From: Porphyromonadaceae bacterium UBA7141
GTDB lineage: Bacteria; Bacteroidota; Bacteroidia; Bacteroidales; Muribaculaceae
Direction of reading: 5' to 3'
Assembly: GCA_002491945.1 (NCBI GenBank)
Contig: DKWX01000013.1
Location: 1 to 47,692, forward strand
DNA length: 47,692 nucleotides
Shown: positions 25,800-34,474 of the stretch, in pieces
Numbering within the stretch: the first letter of the stretch is position 1
Layout of the letters: every line of letters begins with the position of its first letter
Program-made: the position numbers and the translations under genes
Notes under the pieces: model-generated
The model's database searches: none
Seen by the model: the letters and a program-made list of their open reading frames with translations, nothing else
Told to the model about the DNA's origin: nothing

Positions 25800-26384
25800 A
25801 TGAAAATCTACGCGGAATTTACATCTCTGCCCAATCCGCAGGAGCCGGCCAAAGCAATATGGCCCGACTCCTGCTGGCTGCTTTCTGACCGTCCGCTTTA
25901 TATACCTGATTTCGCCTCTGGGTTCGTGGCCATAACGGCTTTGGCCGGCAAAATCGGAAGGCTGGGGAAATGTATCGCCAGCCGTTTCGCCCATAGATAT
26001 GTGGCGCAGTGGACGGTCGCTTTCATAATTTTGCCGAAGCATGTCTTCGACTGCATTTGCAATGGAGAGTCTTTTGATGCGGCCGATCTCTGTTTTGACA
26101 ATGCGGTAGTGCTCGGTGAGTGGAATCAGGAGCCGCCGGAAGCGCTGCGACTCGCCGTGCTCAGACCCGGAAGGGAATCTCTGTATACTGACTTCAATTC
26201 CGATACAGCACCCCTATACTCCGCTCTGGTCAGACTTTCCACACGAAATACACTTAAAATGGGGGATGTGATTCTTGCGCCGGTCATCGCCTCGCAATCC
26301 GGACTGGAAGAGGGGCTGACGCTTTCGGTGTCGGATACGGCCGACTCTTCGGCAACGCCTATGCTATCCACTCGTTTTAAGTAA
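25800..26384 (+). CDS. Degenerate fumarylacetoacetate-hydrolase-like protein
   Basis: A 194-residue protein whose order of segments resembles the Bacteroidales FAH family: PDSCWLLSDRPLYIPDF (family: KPDTALL...PFYIPDF), RLGKCIASRFAHRY, then VVLGEW, and RNTLKMGDVILAPV (family: TLKIGDLIFTGTPV). The metal-ligand E-x-E and the following D, and the ARD motif that supplies active-site residues, are replaced (FVAITALAGKIGR and IILPKHVFD). If it is a homologue it should have lost the usual catalysis; the fold could be kept for binding. In Bacteroidales a normal FAH gene often sits beside porU-porV-ispF, which fits its place. Repeat copies flank it on both sides and copy C supplies its stop codon. Confidence 0.65.
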   Translation: MKIYAEFTSLPNPQEPAKAIWPDSCWLLSDRPLYIPDFASGFVAITALAGKIGRLGKCIASRFAHRYVAQWTVAFIILPKHVFDCICNGESFDAADLCFDNAVVLGEWNQEPPEALRLAVLRPGRESLYTDFNSDTAPLYSALVRLSTRNTLKMGDVILAPVIASQSGLEEGLTLSVSDTADSSATPMLSTRFK

Positions 26385-26560
26385 GTGTTCAAATTTAATT
26401 TATGCAATATGCGTGACTGTTTTTTAGTCGATTCCGGTGCGGAGTGAAGGTGAATATAGCCATATTCGACTCAGCGACAGCCGGAAGCGGCAAAAAGAAG
26501 CTGCAGATTGTATAAAAGATTCCATTTCAATTACTATCGGTTAAATTTGAACAATTACTT
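26381..26560 (+). repeat. MITE-like repeat, copy C (full length, best preserved)
   Basis: Left end GTAAGTGTTCAAATTTAA (26381-26398); right end TTAAATTTGAAC then AATTACTT (26541-26560). The interior has the perfect hairpin GAATAT-AGCC-ATATTC (26452-26467) and a GCGGC/GCTGC stem with one G-U pair (26487-26491 with 26500-26504). The stop codon of the FAH-like gene (26382-26384) lies inside the left end. Confidence 0.88.
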
Positions 26561-26609
26561 AAATGATCAGCATCTACTCAACTTTCCTTTCTATTCCACT
26601 GAATCGCTT

Positions 26610-29600
26610 ATGAAACAATTATATCTCTCGCTCTCGTTATTTCTGCTCGCCTCGGCGCCGAATGCCGCGGCAAATGTCAGATTCATGCCGGAATCCCGCA
26701 TGGCCTCCGGGAAATGGGTCAAAGTGGGAGTCGACCGCTCCGGTGTATTCGAAATATCCCATTCGGCACTACTGTCGATGGGGTTCAGCAACCCCGAGCG
26801 TGTGGCGATTCTCGGACGTGGAGGCCGACAGCTCGACATGAATTTCACCGATGCGTCGGGGGCCACGTTATATTCGGATCAATTGACTCCGGTGGCTTCA
26901 ATCCATTCGATGGATAAGATGTATTTCTATGCCGAGGGTCCGGATGAATTTTATATTGAAACACACCAGGCCGATGTGGCCGACGGATACTTCAGCCGCA
27001 AGAACCGCAACATTTATTCTTCTACCGGGTATTATTTCCTCACCGATACTTACGAGCCCACTCAGATGGAGTGTCTTGAACCGGGCGACAATCCATCACC
27101 CGCCTCGGAGATAAACTATGGTTACGGCATGGTGAGCCATGAGGTCGACCTGCTGCAGAATTGCACCGACACCGGTCAACTCTTCTATGGCGAGGAAATA
27201 TCAGGCAACAATCCGCGCCTCTCATGGCCCGTGTTCCTCCCGGATGCCCTGCCTGGCTCCCAGGGGACAATGGAGTGTGCGTATTATCTTGACCATCTGA
27301 CCACCGGATCTTGGAAATTCGGACTGGCCGAAGATTCCGATACCCCCAATTACCGGATTGACCTTCTGGCAAGCAGCGCCATGCGTTCGGTGACTCCGAA
27401 ATATACCTCTGTCAATGTGCCCGGCGAGAATGCCAATGTATTTGTGGAGGTCAATATCGGGTGCAGGCCGCAAGTGGCCAATCTCGACTATTGGGTACTG
27501 TCTTACCGGCGGGGCATCCCCTCGCTCAAGGGGTCCGACGGGACAAGAATAAATCAGGATATGGTGGCTTTCCCGAATATGACCCGCTCGCAGGAGTGCT
27601 CAATCCGCATTCCGGAAGGCTCCGGATATATGGCTTTCGATGTCACCGACCCCTCGCGGCCTGTCAATCTTAAGGTATGGCCCGACGGTAAGGACGGTAT
27701 GGCAAGAGTGAGATACGAGATGACTCAGACACAGCCCCCGGTGGTGGTGGTGTTCGACCCCCTGATGCCCCAACATCAGATTAAAGGTTTTGAGTGCGGA
27801 TATTCGGCCATAACAAATCAGAATCTTCACCGCAAAGCAGCCGAGGGTGCCGACATGGTGATAATCTGTATTCCTCAGCTATATGACACGGCCCGCCGGC
27901 TGGCCATGATTCATGAGAAGCATGACGGCATCACTACTCTGGTGGCCACAACTGAGGAATGCTACAATGAATTCTCGGAAGGTCTGCCTGACCCGATGGC
28001 TTACCGGGCCTTGGTGAAGGCCACTTATTCATCGCAGAGACCTTGCCGCAATCTCCTTCTGATGGGGCCGCTTTACGCTGATTTCCGTGGCGTGGTCAAT
28101 GAAAAACAGCAACAGGAAGGTATTATCGCGTACCAGGCAAATACTCTGATGCAGGACAAGGGAACTCCCAATGCCAACGATATATATGGCATGATGGCCG
28201 ACTATATAGAGCTCGCTGCTCTTCAGTCCAATCAGATGGAGGTCGGCGTCGGGCTGCTCCCGCTCCGTTCGCCCGGCGAGGCCGAAATCATTCTTGAGAA
28301 AATAGAACGATACCTCAAGGGTGAAAATATGGAATATTATCTCAATGCGTTCTCTCACGTCGGCGGTTGCGGCAACCTCCACACCCATGACATTCAGGCC
28401 ATACAGCAGTCTTACCGCACTGACAGGCTGAGCGATTATTCCATCATCTGCTCCAACATCCCTGTAGATGCCTACGGATACCGCCCGGCTCAACAGAAAT
28501 TCTTCAATAATCTCGACCGGGGATGCATGATGGTGACTTATTTCGGCCACGGTTCCGGAAAGATGCTTAATCTTGAAGGTGATTTCTTTCTCGCGGCCGA
28601 TGTCTACAGGCTACGCAACAAGTATCTGCCGTTTATCGGATTCGCAGGATGCTCGCTTTCGGATGTCGACAGAGGCACACGAGGAATGGGGGAATCAATC
28701 GTCCTGTCGACAAAATACGGTGCAATCGGCACTCTGCTCGCCACTCGTGAGACGTGGTCGGGTGAGAACGGACTCCTCTTTGAGACATTCTACAATAATC
28801 TCTTCCGCAACGGCAATCGCGAGACTTCTCCTTACCATGAAAGTCCGCTGACAATCGGGGAAGTCCTGGCCCGTACAAAGAGCCAGACGAATAATAACAA
28901 TGAACTGGCATATCAGCTTATATGCGACCCCGCCATCGTGCTCCCGGTGACATTGAGACGTATATGCTTCCAGATGAGCGAGCCAGAACTGACAGCAGGA
29001 CAGCGTATCAACGTCAAGGGGTATGTGGCCGATGCCTCCGGTTCGGGTGAAATCGACCATGATTTCAACGGTTCTGTCGTGCTACGGCTCATGCAGCCCG
29101 CCAGAACTTTCATATCTCCCGACATATGCACAGGCGACGAAACCGAACTTCGGGTGCCGGAAACTGACGTACAGCTCGGCATGGCTACAGCCCGGGTGCA
29201 CAACGGCGAGTTTAACGCCGATATAGCCGTTCCTGTCTCGGCGCGACAGTTTGCCGGACAGCCCGGACGTATTCATGCCTGCGTCTACGACCCCTCTGTC
29301 AGAATAGCGGGGGGAGGATTGCTCTCCGGAATTTATGCAGCTTCCACCGACGACACTCCCGGCGACCGCGACAATTATCCCCCGGTCATAGAGCATTTCT
29401 CGTTTGATGAGGCCAATGCCGAACTCAGCATCCGCGTCTCCGACGATGTGGCGCTCGGATATTCCACCGATGCACTCGCCCCTTCGTTCAGGCTCATGAT
29501 TGACGGTCGCGATTATTCTGCCGGTACCCATGCTATTCCGATGGCCGACCCGGATTGCGAAGCCTACACCCGACTGATTCCTCTCCCCAACCTCTCGGAG

Positions 29601-29969
29601 GGATATCACACGGCAAAAGTAACTGTCTACGATGCCGCCGGAAATCATGCCACGGCTGAGACTTCTTTCTCTTATCTCCCGTCGCGTCCTAAATTCTCAA
29701 TACGCCTCAGTGAGACAGCAATCGACATGCACGCTACGATTACGGCAGTCGGAGAATCGCCCGCATCGGCTGAAATCGTGATTCTATCGCCTGAGGGAGA
29801 ATCCGTGGCGCGGCTGCCGTTCGCCAATGGCGAGTGCATTTGGGATGTCACCGACTCTCGCGGACTTCGCGTCTCCCCCGGTGTCTACAAGGCTTATCTG
29901 CTGGAGACAGGCGACGGACAGAATAAATCGCACTCCGCCACTATCTGCCTCCCTGTCATAGGGCAATAA
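26610..29969 (+). CDS. T9SS PorU-like C25 peptidase (second copy, next to porV)
   Basis: A 1119-residue secreted protein with a signal peptide (LYLSLSLFLLASAPNAAA) and a C25-like domain: His647 in YFGHGSGKML and Cys681 in GFAGCSLSDVD keep the catalytic pair at the spacing seen in the first copy. The surrounding residues differ (AGCSL against ATCEF), and the second His is absent. The N-terminal region (SGKWVKVGVDRSGVFEIS) and a CTD-like end (LRVSPGVYKAYLLE) match PorU layout. By position, next to porV and ispF, this is where porU sits in P. gingivalis, but it is the more diverged of the two. It may be the working sortase, a second sortase with other cargo, or a subunit with altered activity. 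Confidence 0.85.
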   Translation: MKQLYLSLSLFLLASAPNAAANVRFMPESRMASGKWVKVGVDRSGVFEISHSALLSMGFSNPERVAILGRGGRQLDMNFTDASGATLYSDQLTPVASIHSMDKMYFYAEGPDEFYIETHQADVADGYFSRKNRNIYSSTGYYFLTDTYEPTQMECLEPGDNPSPASEINYGYGMVSHEVDLLQNCTDTGQLFYGEEISGNNPRLSWPVFLPDALPGSQGTMECAYYLDHLTTGSWKFGLAEDSDTPNYRIDLLASSAMRSVTPKYTSVNVPGENANVFVEVNIGCRPQVANLDYWVLSYRRGIPSLKGSDGTRINQDMVAFPNMTRSQECSIRIPEGSGYMAFDVTDPSRPVNLKVWPDGKDGMARVRYEMTQTQPPVVVVFDPLMPQHQIKGFECGYSAITNQNLHRKAAEGADMVIICIPQLYDTARRLAMIHEKHDGITTLVATTEECYNEFSEGLPDPMAYRALVKATYSSQRPCRNLLLMGPLYADFRGVVNEKQQQEGIIAYQANTLMQDKGTPNANDIYGMMADYIELAALQSNQMEVGVGLLPLRSPGEAEIILEKIERYLKGENMEYYLNAFSHVGGCGNLHTHDIQAIQQSYRTDRLSDYSIICSNIPVDAYGYRPAQQKFFNNLDRGCMMVTYFGHGSGKMLNLEGDFFLAADVYRLRNKYLPFIGFAGCSLSDVDRGTRGMGESIVLSTKYGAIGTLLATRETWSGENGLLFETFYNNLFRNGNRETSPYHESPLTIGEVLARTKSQTNNNNELAYQLICDPAIVLPVTLRRICFQMSEPELTAGQRINVKGYVADASGSGEIDHDFNGSVVLRLMQPARTFISPDICTGDETELRVPETDVQLGMATARVHNGEFNADIAVPVSARQFAGQPGRIHACVYDPSVRIAGGGLLSGIYAASTDDTPGDRDNYPPVIEHFSFDEANAELSIRVSDDVALGYSTDALAPSFRLMIDGRDYSAGTHAIPMADPDCEAYTRLIPLPNLSEGYHTAKVTVYDAAGNHATAETSFSYLPSRPKFSIRLSETAIDMHATITAVGESPASAEIVILSPEGESVARLPFANGECIWDVTDSRGLRVSPGVYKAYLLETGDGQNKSHSATICLPVIGQ

Positions 29970-29994
29970 TCAAGCTATTTTTCAGTTATATCAC

Positions 29995-30050
29995 CAGGAT
30001 TCCCCTCGATATGCACTATTGTGGACACTTGTGGGGAATCCTGATAATTT
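29995..30050 (+). terminator. Intrinsic terminator or attenuator before porV
   Basis: CAGGATTCCCC (29995-30005) pairs perfectly with GGGGAATCCTG (30033-30043), followed by ATAATTTTTTC. Its T-run ends only about 11 bases before the porV start codon, so readthrough would be needed for co-transcription with the upstream gene. Confidence 0.75.
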
Positions 30051-30063
30051 TTTCTGTTTTTAC

Positions 30064-31287
30064 ATGATGCTGAAACGACTTCTCTCGACTCTCGCCCTCT
30101 CACTGGCCATACTTCCCATGCTGGCAGCCGGCGAGAACGACATCAAAGACAATGACTTCAATCCCGTCAATACCGGTGTGACCACACTTAGCATCACCCC
30201 GGATGCCCGTGGCTCGGCTATGGGTAATCTCGGTGCGGCCACCGATCCCGACATGAACTCTCAGTTCTGGAATCCTTCGAAATACGCGTTCGCCTATTCC
30301 ACAGGCGGACTTTCGATATCATATACTCCATGGCTGCGTAAAATTGTCAATGATATCTTTCTGGCGAATCTCGCAGGTTACTGGAAACTCGGCAGCGGCG
30401 ACAATCAGGCTCTCTCAGCCTCGTTCCGGTATTTCTCGCTCGGCGAAGTGTCGATGTCCAACCAGGACTCGGGCTACGACGGTGTGATGCAGACAATCAA
30501 CCCCTATGAATTCGCTTTTGATGTGGGGTATTCCAGAAAGCTGTCGGAGAAGTTCTCTATGGGTGTCGTGCTACGATATATTCTGTCCGACCTTTCATAC
30601 GAGGATGCCTATTCGGGCGATACTAATACCGCCGCATCGGCATTCGGCGCCGACATATCGGGATATTTCGTCACATATCCTATGGTGGGTCGCAACGAAT
30701 GCCAGTGGTCGTGGGGATTCGACATAAGTAATATCGGCTCGAAAGTGAGCTATGATCATGGCGCCACTTACGCATTCCTTCCTACCAACCTGCGTCTGGG
30801 CACCAACTTCATGTTCCCTCTGGCTGATTACCATACTCTCGCGTTCGGCCTTGACCTCAACAAGCTCCTTGTGCCCACGAAGCCCCGGCTCAAGGACTTC
30901 GAAAGCACGCCGGAAGGGGAAGCCGCTTATGACGAGGCTCTCGAAAAGTGGGAGACGATGTCGCCAATCTCAGGAATATTCAAAAGTTTTACTGACGCTC
31001 CCGGCGGATTCGCTGAGGAACTCAAGGAAATAAATGTATCGTTCGGAGGTGAGTATGCCTACAATCAGCAGTTCTTCGTGCGGGCAGGATATAATTATGA
31101 GAATGCATCGAAGGGGGGGCGCTCTTACTTCGCTTTCGGCGCGGGTTTCTCGCTCAATGTAGTGCAGCTTGACGCTTCTTACATGCTGGCCACTGCACAA
31201 AGCTCGCCGCTCGACCAGACTTTACGTTTCACCCTGACTTTCGACATGGACGGACTGCGCGACCTGCTCGGACGTCGCAACCGATGA
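30064..31287 (+). CDS. porV: T9SS outer-membrane protein PorV (LptO)
   Basis: A 407-residue outer-membrane barrel protein with a signal peptide (LALSLAILPMLAAG) and the PorV signature just after it (NTGVTTLSITPDARGSAMGN, then NPSKYAF). The rest is alternating beta-strand sequence ending in LRFTLTFDMDGLRDLL. PorV is a shuttle/receptor in the T9SS attachment complex that brings cargo to PorU. It follows a PorU-like gene and precedes ispF, as in P. gingivalis. ATG 30064 is used because the signal peptide starts there; upstream codons lie in a terminator hairpin. Confidence 0.93.
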   Translation: MMLKRLLSTLALSLAILPMLAAGENDIKDNDFNPVNTGVTTLSITPDARGSAMGNLGAATDPDMNSQFWNPSKYAFAYSTGGLSISYTPWLRKIVNDIFLANLAGYWKLGSGDNQALSASFRYFSLGEVSMSNQDSGYDGVMQTINPYEFAFDVGYSRKLSEKFSMGVVLRYILSDLSYEDAYSGDTNTAASAFGADISGYFVTYPMVGRNECQWSWGFDISNIGSKVSYDHGATYAFLPTNLRLGTNFMFPLADYHTLAFGLDLNKLLVPTKPRLKDFESTPEGEAAYDEALEKWETMSPISGIFKSFTDAPGGFAEELKEINVSFGGEYAYNQQFFVRAGYNYENASKGGRSYFAFGAGFSLNVVQLDASYMLATAQSSPLDQTLRFTLTFDMDGLRDLLGRRNR

Positions 31288-31294
31288 CTCAATC

Positions 31295-31777
31295 ATGGAC
31301 TGCAATTTCAGAATAGGCAACGGGTTTGACGTGCACCGCCTCGTGGAGGGGCGGGAATTATGGCTCTGCGGAATCCGGATTGACCATTCGCTCGGGCTGC
31401 TCGGTCATAGCGATGCGGATGTGGCGATACATGCTCTATGCGATGCCCTGCTCGGGGCCCTGGCTCTGGGGGATATCGGCAAACTGTTTCCCGACTCCGA
31501 CTCGCGTTTCAAGGGTATCGACTCAAAGATTCTGCTGCGACACGTGGCTCTCGAAATCAAATCCAGAGGTTGGAAAATAGGCAATTGCGACATTACCGTA
31601 ATGGCTGAGCAACCTAAACTCCGCCCGCATATCGACAGAATGCGTGACACTCTGGCCGAAGTAATGGAAATCCCGCCCGACAGAGTGTCGGTAAAGGCCA
31701 CAACCACCGAGCGTCTCGGGTTCACAGGGCGCATGGAGGGTATCGCCGCACAGGCTTCCGCTCTCCTTTTCCGTTGA
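31295..31777 (+). CDS. ispF: 2-C-methyl-D-erythritol 2,4-cyclodiphosphate synthase
   Basis: An enzyme of the non-mevalonate isoprenoid pathway. The 160-residue protein has the metal motif D-x-H in NGFDVHRL, HSDADVAIHALCDALLGA and the C-terminal SVKATTTERLGFTGRMEGIAAQA signature. It lies 7 bases after porV, a linkage kept in P. gingivalis, though the two functions are unrelated. Confidence 0.98.
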   Translation: MDCNFRIGNGFDVHRLVEGRELWLCGIRIDHSLGLLGHSDADVAIHALCDALLGALALGDIGKLFPDSDSRFKGIDSKILLRHVALEIKSRGWKIGNCDITVMAEQPKLRPHIDRMRDTLAEVMEIPPDRVSVKATTTERLGFTGRMEGIAAQASALLFR

Positions 31778-31784
31778 TTTACAC

Positions 31785-31818
31785 GAGCCTCCGCCGATAC
31801 ATATCGCGCCGGAGGCTC
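31785..31818 (+). terminator. Hairpin between ispF and parE
   Basis: GAGCCTCCG (31785-31793) pairs with CGGAGGCTC (31810-31818) around a 16-base loop. No U-tract follows. Confidence 0.55.
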
Positions 31819-31862
31819 TCGCCACATTTATTCTATTCTACATAACGACATTCTCTTCGACT

Positions 31863-33923
31863 ATGAATTCCGACAATATATTCAATTTCTCCACTCCCGA
31901 TGAGGAGGCCAAGGGCGCCGCTTCAATCGAGGAGGTATATACCCAGAATAATTCTGCCGGCGCAACCGATGACTCCGACATCGAAACTCCGGCTCTGATA
32001 CAGACTGACTATAATGAGGATGCCATCCAGACTCTCGAATGGAACATACACATCCGGCGACGTCCAGGAATGTATATCGGCAAACTCGGCGACGGCACTC
32101 ACCCCGAAGACGGCATTTATGTGCTGATCAAGGAGGTGGTCGACAACTCTATCGATGAATTCAACATGGGGGCCGGAAAGAGAATCGACATATCGGTCGA
32201 CGACAACGGCTCGGTCACTATACGCGACTACGGTCGTGGAATACCGCTCGGCAAGGTGCGCGAGGTGGCTTCTGAAATCAATACCGGAGGTAAGTTCGAC
32301 AGTAAGAATTTCCAGAAGTCGGTAGGTCTGAACGGTGTGGGCCTGAAGGCTGTCAATGCTCTATCGACGGAGTGTACGGTATGCTCGTTCCGCGATGGCA
32401 AAATGGTGCGCGTCGCTTTTGAACAGGGGTATCTTAAGGAGCACACCGATCTGCTGCCCTCTACCGAACCCAACGGCACGATGGTGAGCTTCCATCCAGA
32501 TCCGGAACTATTCAGGAACTATCATTTCAATCTTGATTTCCTGGAGACTATGGTCAATAATTACACGTATCTTAATACCGGACTGACCATCTATTTCAAC
32601 GGCCGACGCTATATCTCACGCCACGGTCTGGAGGATCTGCTGAAAGACCGGCTTACCGCCGAACCTCTCTACCCCATCATTCATCTCAAAGGAGATGATA
32701 TTGAGGTAGTGCTCACTCATACCGACCAGTATGGCGAGGAGTATTATAGCTTTGTCAATGGCCAGAACACTACTCAGGGAGGCACCCACCTCTCGGCGTT
32801 CCGCGAGCATGTGACTCGCACTATCAAGGAATTCTCAGGCAAGGGCTACGAGTTCTCTGATATCCGCAACGGCCTGGTGGCGGCGGTGGCTGTGAGGATT
32901 CAGGAACCGGTGTTTGAGTCGCAGACCAAGACAAAACTCGGTTCGAGCAAAATCTCGCCTGATGAAGACGCATTGACTGTCAATAAGTTTGTGGGTGATT
33001 TCATCAAGAAGGCTCTCGACGACTATCTGCACAAGCATACTGATGTGGCCGACGTAATGCTACGCAAGATTGCAGCTTCGGAGAAGGAGCGCAAGGCCAT
33101 GTCGGGTGTGGCGAAACTGGCTCGTGAGAAGGCCAAGAAGGTGAGCCTGCACAATAAGAAACTCCGCGACTGCCGATGGCATTACAATGACTCTCTGCCA
33201 CAGAACGCAAAGGTCGACCGACGCGATGAGTCGTCGATTTTTATCACCGAGGGTCTCTCGGCCACCGGCACTATCACCAAAGTGCGCAACGCCGAGACTC
33301 AGGCCGTATTCTCTCTTAGAGGGAAACCGCTCAATTCGTATGGAATGACGAAGGAGGTAGTCTACAAGAATGATGAATTCAATCTCCTGCAGGCCGCTCT
33401 CAATATTGAGGACGGCATCGAGGGATTGCGTTATAATAAGGTGATTATCGCCACTGATGCCGATGTCGACGGGATGCATATTCGTCTGCTGGTTATCACG
33501 TTCTTCCTCATGTTCTTCCCCGATCTTATCAAGAAGGGGCACGTGCATATACTTCAGACTCCCCTCTTCCGTGTGCGCAATAAAAAGACTTCGCGGCGCC
33601 CTGCCGCAAAGGGACGGCGCAAGAAGGAAAATATGTCGGAGGGTGAGAAGGATACGTATTATTGCTACACCGACGAGGAGAGAATCGCAGCAATCAATCT
33701 ATTCGGCAAGGATGCTGAAATCACCCGATTCAAGGGCCTTGGTGAAATCAATGATGTGGAATTTGCCGAGTTCATCGGACCGGACATGAGGCTCGACCCG
33801 GTGAAGCTCAACCGCGATGATATGGTGGAGAAACTGCTGGAATTCTATATGGGCAAGAATACGATGGACCGTCAGAATTTTATCATCGACAATCTCGTGG
33901 TGGAGGACGATTCCGAGATATGA
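31863..33923 (+). CDS. parE: DNA topoisomerase IV subunit B (type IIA topoisomerase ATPase subunit)
   Basis: A 686-residue GHKL ATPase subunit that decatenates DNA together with ParC (not in the window). Motifs in order: an N-terminal acidic extension, WNIHIRRRPGMYIG, the Mg-binding Asn in EVVDNSIDEF, GRGIPLG, GLNGVGLKAVNALS, the QTKTKLG loop, then TOPRIM residues in ITEGLSATG and DADVDGMHIRLL. The lack of the GyrB-type C-terminal insertion and the linkage to coaD and an S41 protease match the Bacteroidetes ParE-type gene. Its stop overlaps the coaD start by four bases (ATGA). Confidence 0.94.
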   Translation: MNSDNIFNFSTPDEEAKGAASIEEVYTQNNSAGATDDSDIETPALIQTDYNEDAIQTLEWNIHIRRRPGMYIGKLGDGTHPEDGIYVLIKEVVDNSIDEFNMGAGKRIDISVDDNGSVTIRDYGRGIPLGKVREVASEINTGGKFDSKNFQKSVGLNGVGLKAVNALSTECTVCSFRDGKMVRVAFEQGYLKEHTDLLPSTEPNGTMVSFHPDPELFRNYHFNLDFLETMVNNYTYLNTGLTIYFNGRRYISRHGLEDLLKDRLTAEPLYPIIHLKGDDIEVVLTHTDQYGEEYYSFVNGQNTTQGGTHLSAFREHVTRTIKEFSGKGYEFSDIRNGLVAAVAVRIQEPVFESQTKTKLGSSKISPDEDALTVNKFVGDFIKKALDDYLHKHTDVADVMLRKIAASEKERKAMSGVAKLAREKAKKVSLHNKKLRDCRWHYNDSLPQNAKVDRRDESSIFITEGLSATGTITKVRNAETQAVFSLRGKPLNSYGMTKEVVYKNDEFNLLQAALNIEDGIEGLRYNKVIIATDADVDGMHIRLLVITFFLMFFPDLIKKGHVHILQTPLFRVRNKKTSRRPAAKGRRKKENMSEGEKDTYYCYTDEERIAAINLFGKDAEITRFKGLGEINDVEFAEFIGPDMRLDPVKLNRDDMVEKLLEFYMGKNTMDRQNFIIDNLVVEDDSEI

Positions 33924-34396
33924 TGGCGTTCTTCGCAGGGAGCTTCAATCCTTTTACCATCGGGCATCTCGACCTGGTGGCCCGTGCTTTGAAGATATGC
34001 CCGGAAGGAGTGGTGGTCGGAGTGGGTTATAATGAGCATAAGTGCTCTACGTCTGATGCCCGGAAGTGTGCGGACGACATCAACGCTCTTTTCGCCGATG
34101 TGCCCGCTGTGAGCGCTATTGCCTACTCCGGTCTGACGGCTATGGCCGCAGCCCGGCATGGTTGCCGCCTTCTGGTGCGAGGATTCCGTAATGCCATCGA
34201 TGCCGAATATGAGCGTAATCTGGCGGATGCCAACCGGATGATATCTGATATTGACACCATTCTGCTGCCAGCAAAACCGGAGCTTGCCACGGTATCATCC
34301 TCGATGGTGCGAGAGTTGCTGCATAACGGTTATTCTGACGTCAGCCGCTTCATCCCCTCGCCACGACAGTGCGCCGAGGCCTGCGGCAGATCATAA
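33920..34396 (+). CDS. coaD: Phosphopantetheine adenylyltransferase
   Basis: Makes dephospho-CoA from 4'-phosphopantetheine and ATP. The 158-residue protein has the nucleotidyltransferase motif FAGSFNPFTIGHLDLVARA at the start and RGFRNAIDAEYE in the middle, with the STVRE-like SSSMVRELL near the end. The start overlaps the parE stop in an ATGA, so translation is probably coupled. The S41 protease gene follows after 78 bases. Confidence 0.97.
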   Translation: MMAFFAGSFNPFTIGHLDLVARALKICPEGVVVGVGYNEHKCSTSDARKCADDINALFADVPAVSAIAYSGLTAMAAARHGCRLLVRGFRNAIDAEYERNLADANRMISDIDTILLPAKPELATVSSSMVRELLHNGYSDVSRFIPSPRQCAEACGRS

Positions 34397-34474
34397 TTCA
34401 GACCGTAGGATATGCGCGTTTCAACGTCCTGACGCTCTCTATTTCTGATTCTTTCATTATATAACTTTGTCATA

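Noticed and set aside
34462..34469. TAACTTTG just before the S41 protease gene as a promoter
   Set aside because: There is no TTTG at 19-21 bases upstream, and transcription would start at the start codon itself. Noted only as a start-site caveat.
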